Shown here: positions 5,551 to 7,160 of the stretch, piece by piece
Position numbering within the stretch: the first letter of the stretch is position 1
How the letters are laid out: each line of letters starts with the position of its first letter
Assembly: GCA_964559295.1 (NCBI GenBank)
Contig: CAZLGO010000079.1
Coordinates: 1 to 7,160 of the forward strand
DNA from: CAZLGO01 sp964559295
GTDB lineage: Archaea > Methanobacteriota > Methanobacteria > Methanobacteriales > Methanobacteriaceae
Direction of reading: 5' to 3'
Length of the DNA: 7,160 bases
Made by a program: the position numbers and the translations under genes
Notes under the pieces: model-generated
What the model saw: only the letters and a program-made list of their open reading frames with translations
What the model was told of the DNA's origin: nothing
The model's database searches: none

Positions 5551-6441
5551 ATGAAAAAGGAAATCAAAAAAGTTTTGGAACATCCAATAGATAGAAGGAC
5601 GTTTCTAAAGGCTGTAGGTGCAGGTACAGCAGCAGCACTTTTTGGTGGACAGGCGATGATGGAAGAGGTCTTTGCTGCTGCACCAACAGTTGGAATAGTC
5701 CAGCTTGGATCATGTGCAGGATGTCAGGTGTCCCTGACAGAATTTGGAATGGATCTAAGGTACATAAGCTCCACAAATCCAACTCTTGCTGACATCCTAC
5801 CAACCATAGACATAAAATTCGCACCACTTCTTGTGGATGTTCTGGATGAAACATTTGAAGATATGACCTCCCTTGATATCTGTATGGTTGAGGGTATTGC
5901 AGGCCCTACAGTAGAATCCACAGAACTTCTGGACCATGCAAGGGCAATTTCAAGTAAGATCGTTGCGGTGGGAGATTGTGCATCTTACGGTGGAGTGCCT
6001 GGTTTGAATACGAAAAAAGGTCTTTTGGATCTTTATCCCATAAACAAAGTAATTTCAGTAAACGCCTACATCAGAGGATGTCCACCTCAACCAGAACATA
6101 TCTGGTACATAGTAACAGGTGGAGCAATAGGGGAAACCATTAAACTCGGAAAAGTATGTGATCCGTGTATATACGATCCAATGCATGGTCCTTTTGCTAA
6201 AGAACTGGGGCAGCCCGGCTGTAAGAAAGAGCTTGGATGTCAGGGTCACGATACTCCATGGCAATGTGGAGCTACAAGAAGCACCGGTGGAAAGGCACCG
6301 TGTACACTAACTGATGATTTGTGCATTGGTTGCTATAGAGACCAGTTCCCAATAACACCTCTTTATGGTAAAGGTCATGGAATGATGGGAGACATGTCAG
6401 GAAACACAACAAGAACCCAGGCTGGAATGACGAGTAAGTAG
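5551..6441 (+). CDS. [NiFe]-hydrogenase small subunit with Tat signal
   Basis: This electron-transferring subunit of a [NiFe]-hydrogenase carries electrons between the large-subunit active site and an outside partner through a chain of Fe-S clusters. Residues 1-45 look like a twin-arginine signal: DRRTFLK (R15, R16), a hydrophobic AVGAGTAAALFGG stretch, and a likely cleavage after FAAA near 44. The folded enzyme would thus lie outside the membrane. Ligands can be assigned by spacing: proximal cluster C55, C58 (GSCAGC), C143 (GDCASYGG), C177 (RGCPP); distal C203, C206, C224, C230; medial C239, C251, C258, C261. The distal site has CDPC where classical group 1 enzymes have HxxC, and the medial site has four cysteines where they have three and a proline. 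Both features resemble Mvh/Vhu-type subunits. At 296 residues it is short, with no C-terminal membrane helix. Methanophenazine-reducing VhtG/VhoG is a candidate, but I cannot assign the subgroup. It is followed nine bases later by the large subunit. Confidence 0.9.
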   Translation: MKKEIKKVLEHPIDRRTFLKAVGAGTAAALFGGQAMMEEVFAAAPTVGIVQLGSCAGCQVSLTEFGMDLRYISSTNPTLADILPTIDIKFAPLLVDVLDETFEDMTSLDICMVEGIAGPTVESTELLDHARAISSKIVAVGDCASYGGVPGLNTKKGLLDLYPINKVISVNAYIRGCPPQPEHIWYIVTGGAIGETIKLGKVCDPCIYDPMHGPFAKELGQPGCKKELGCQGHDTPWQCGATRSTGGKAPCTLTDDLCIGCYRDQFPITPLYGKGHGMMGDMSGNTTRTQAGMTSK

Positions 6442-6447
6442 GTGATC
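6437..6447 (+). promoter_or_regulatory. Ribosome-binding site of the hydrogenase large subunit
   Basis: AGTAGGTGATC matches AGGAGGTGATC, the complement of the archaeal 16S 3' end, at 10 of 11 bases. It overlaps the small-subunit stop codon TAG and ends three bases before the large-subunit ATG. This supports tightly coupled synthesis of the two subunits. Confidence 0.75.
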
Positions 6448-6450
6448 TAA

Positions 6451-7160
6451 ATGGCAGCTGTTGAAATAAAGCCTGTAACAAGGATTGAAGGCGATGGAAA
6501 ACTTGAATTAGAAACTTATTTGGATGATGCCGGAAAATTAAGGGTAAAAAACCTTATAACACCAAACGATGGAACTCTGATTTTGCCAACCGATAATGCT
6601 GCGAGGTACCCAAAGTTCTGTGTCACTGAATTTAGAGGATTTGAGAGATTTGTACTTGGAGAACAGCCAGAAACAATTACAAAACTTGTACCAAGAATAT
6701 GTGGGGTCTGTCCAGTGCCACACAACATGGCTAGCACCTGTGCAGTGGAAGCAGCCTATGGCACCACTGTAGTGGACAACGCAAAGGCTATAAGAAGGCT
6801 CATGCTTGCTGTGCACACAGTTCACAGTCATCTTCTGCACTTTTTTGTACTTGCTGGAAAAGATTTCCTGCCGCAGAGTGTGATAAGTGCTGAGCTTGCT
6901 AATATAATCCATGCTCACAACAAAGCTCAGGCATGTGTAGCTGTATTTGGAGGAAAGCCAGTTCATCCTGCATCATGTATCCCTGGAGGACAGACAAAAG
7001 TCCCAAGCACAGCAGAAATTACGGCAATCAAAACCCGTATGACTGAAATACTAAATTATGCAACATCTCTCCTTCCAACCTTAAAAGGAGCACTTTTAGC
7101 TATACCAAATGACTTTGGAGGAAGACCATGCAATTATATGAGTTCAGGTATTCCGTTCTA
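6451..7160 (+). CDS. [NiFe]-hydrogenase large (catalytic) subunit, N-terminal part
   Basis: The frame stays open to the window edge, giving the first 236 residues of the subunit that holds the Ni-Fe active site and splits or forms H2. Seen: VTRIEGDGK (9-17, with the family's conserved Glu13), EFRGFERFVLG (60-70), the N-terminal nickel-binding L1 motif RICGVCPVPHNMAS (82-95, ligands Cys84 and Cys87), HTVHSHLLHFF (122-132) and FGGKPVHPASCIPGG (166-180). The C-terminal CxxC ligand pair lies beyond the window. EFRGFE resembles group 3 Mvh/Vhu-type large subunits, while HPxxxxPGG is shared with group 1. The residue after RIEG, usually His, is Asp15 here. There is no signal peptide, as expected: it would be co-exported with the Tat-tagged small subunit. 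The start has a 10-of-11 Shine-Dalgarno match. A cytochrome b and a maturation protease might follow, but neither is visible. Confidence 0.92.
   Translation, partial: MAAVEIKPVTRIEGDGKLELETYLDDAGKLRVKNLITPNDGTLILPTDNAARYPKFCVTEFRGFERFVLGEQPETITKLVPRICGVCPVPHNMASTCAVEAAYGTTVVDNAKAIRRLMLAVHTVHSHLLHFFVLAGKDFLPQSVISAELANIIHAHNKAQACVAVFGGKPVHPASCIPGGQTKVPSTAEITAIKTRMTEILNYATSLLPTLKGALLAIPNDFGGRPCNYMSSGIPF

Noticed and set aside
5564..6481. Several reverse-strand reading frames opposite the hydrogenase small subunit
   Set aside because: The + strand frame has a Tat signal and twelve correctly spaced cysteines; the opposite frames show no family motif.
6516..6966. Reverse-strand reading frames opposite the hydrogenase large subunit
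   Set aside because: The + strand encodes the conserved RICGVCPVPH motif through here. The reverse frames have no recognisable domain and are shadows of it.

Overview
The window looks like a piece of a low-GC, anaerobic euryarchaeal chromosome, plausibly a methanogen or a relative (Methanosarcinia, Syntrophoarchaeia/ANME or Archaeoglobi-like). The evidence is an archaeal-type ValS C-terminus, a two-gene SufC-SufB iron-sulfur assembly pair with no other suf gene beside it, Shine-Dalgarno sites matching the archaeal 16S 3' end (best site 10 of 11 to AGGAGGTGATC), a consensus methanogen box A (TTTATATA), heavy AGA/AGG and ATA codon use, and an exported [NiFe]-hydrogenase. The exact lineage cannot be fixed from this sequence.

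Layout, all genes on the + strand. (1) 2-2285: the 3' end of valS, then aroA (EPSP synthase), then a small Ras-like GTPase. These overlap by 1 and 4 bases, so they are probably one translationally coupled operon. It ends at a strong AT-rich hairpin (2288-2318). (2) 2466-4410: sufC and sufB, one base apart, forming a minimal Fe-S cluster scaffold/ATPase pair. (3) 4520-5158: an endonuclease III-type DNA glycosylase (nth) with a poorly marked start codon. (4) 5159-5550: a 392-base AT-rich non-coding region with a nested inverted repeat, a tandem 10-bp direct repeat, a TATA box and a 10-N assembly gap. (5) 5551-7160: a hydrogenase operon, with a Tat-exported small subunit followed by the first 236 codons of the large subunit, cut by the window edge.

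The sufCB pair is flanked by two related copies of a dispersed repeat of about 75 bp in opposite orientation (about 2377-2451 and 4435-4505). Each copy is built from two modules, a CAACCTTTT/AAAAGGTTG palindrome and a TGAACTTTT-type palindrome. The copies touch the ribosome-binding region of sufC and the presumed start of nth.

The genes are mostly housekeeping: tRNA charging, the shikimate pathway, Fe-S assembly and base-excision repair. SufCB would serve the many Fe-S proteins of such an organism, including Nth and the hydrogenase small subunit, which carries twelve suitably spaced cysteines. The least ordinary parts are the hydrogenase, which pairs a Tat leader with an all-cysteine, Mvh/Vhu-like small subunit, its elaborate upstream region, and the inverted repeats around sufCB. 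I did not find a clear new multi-gene system.
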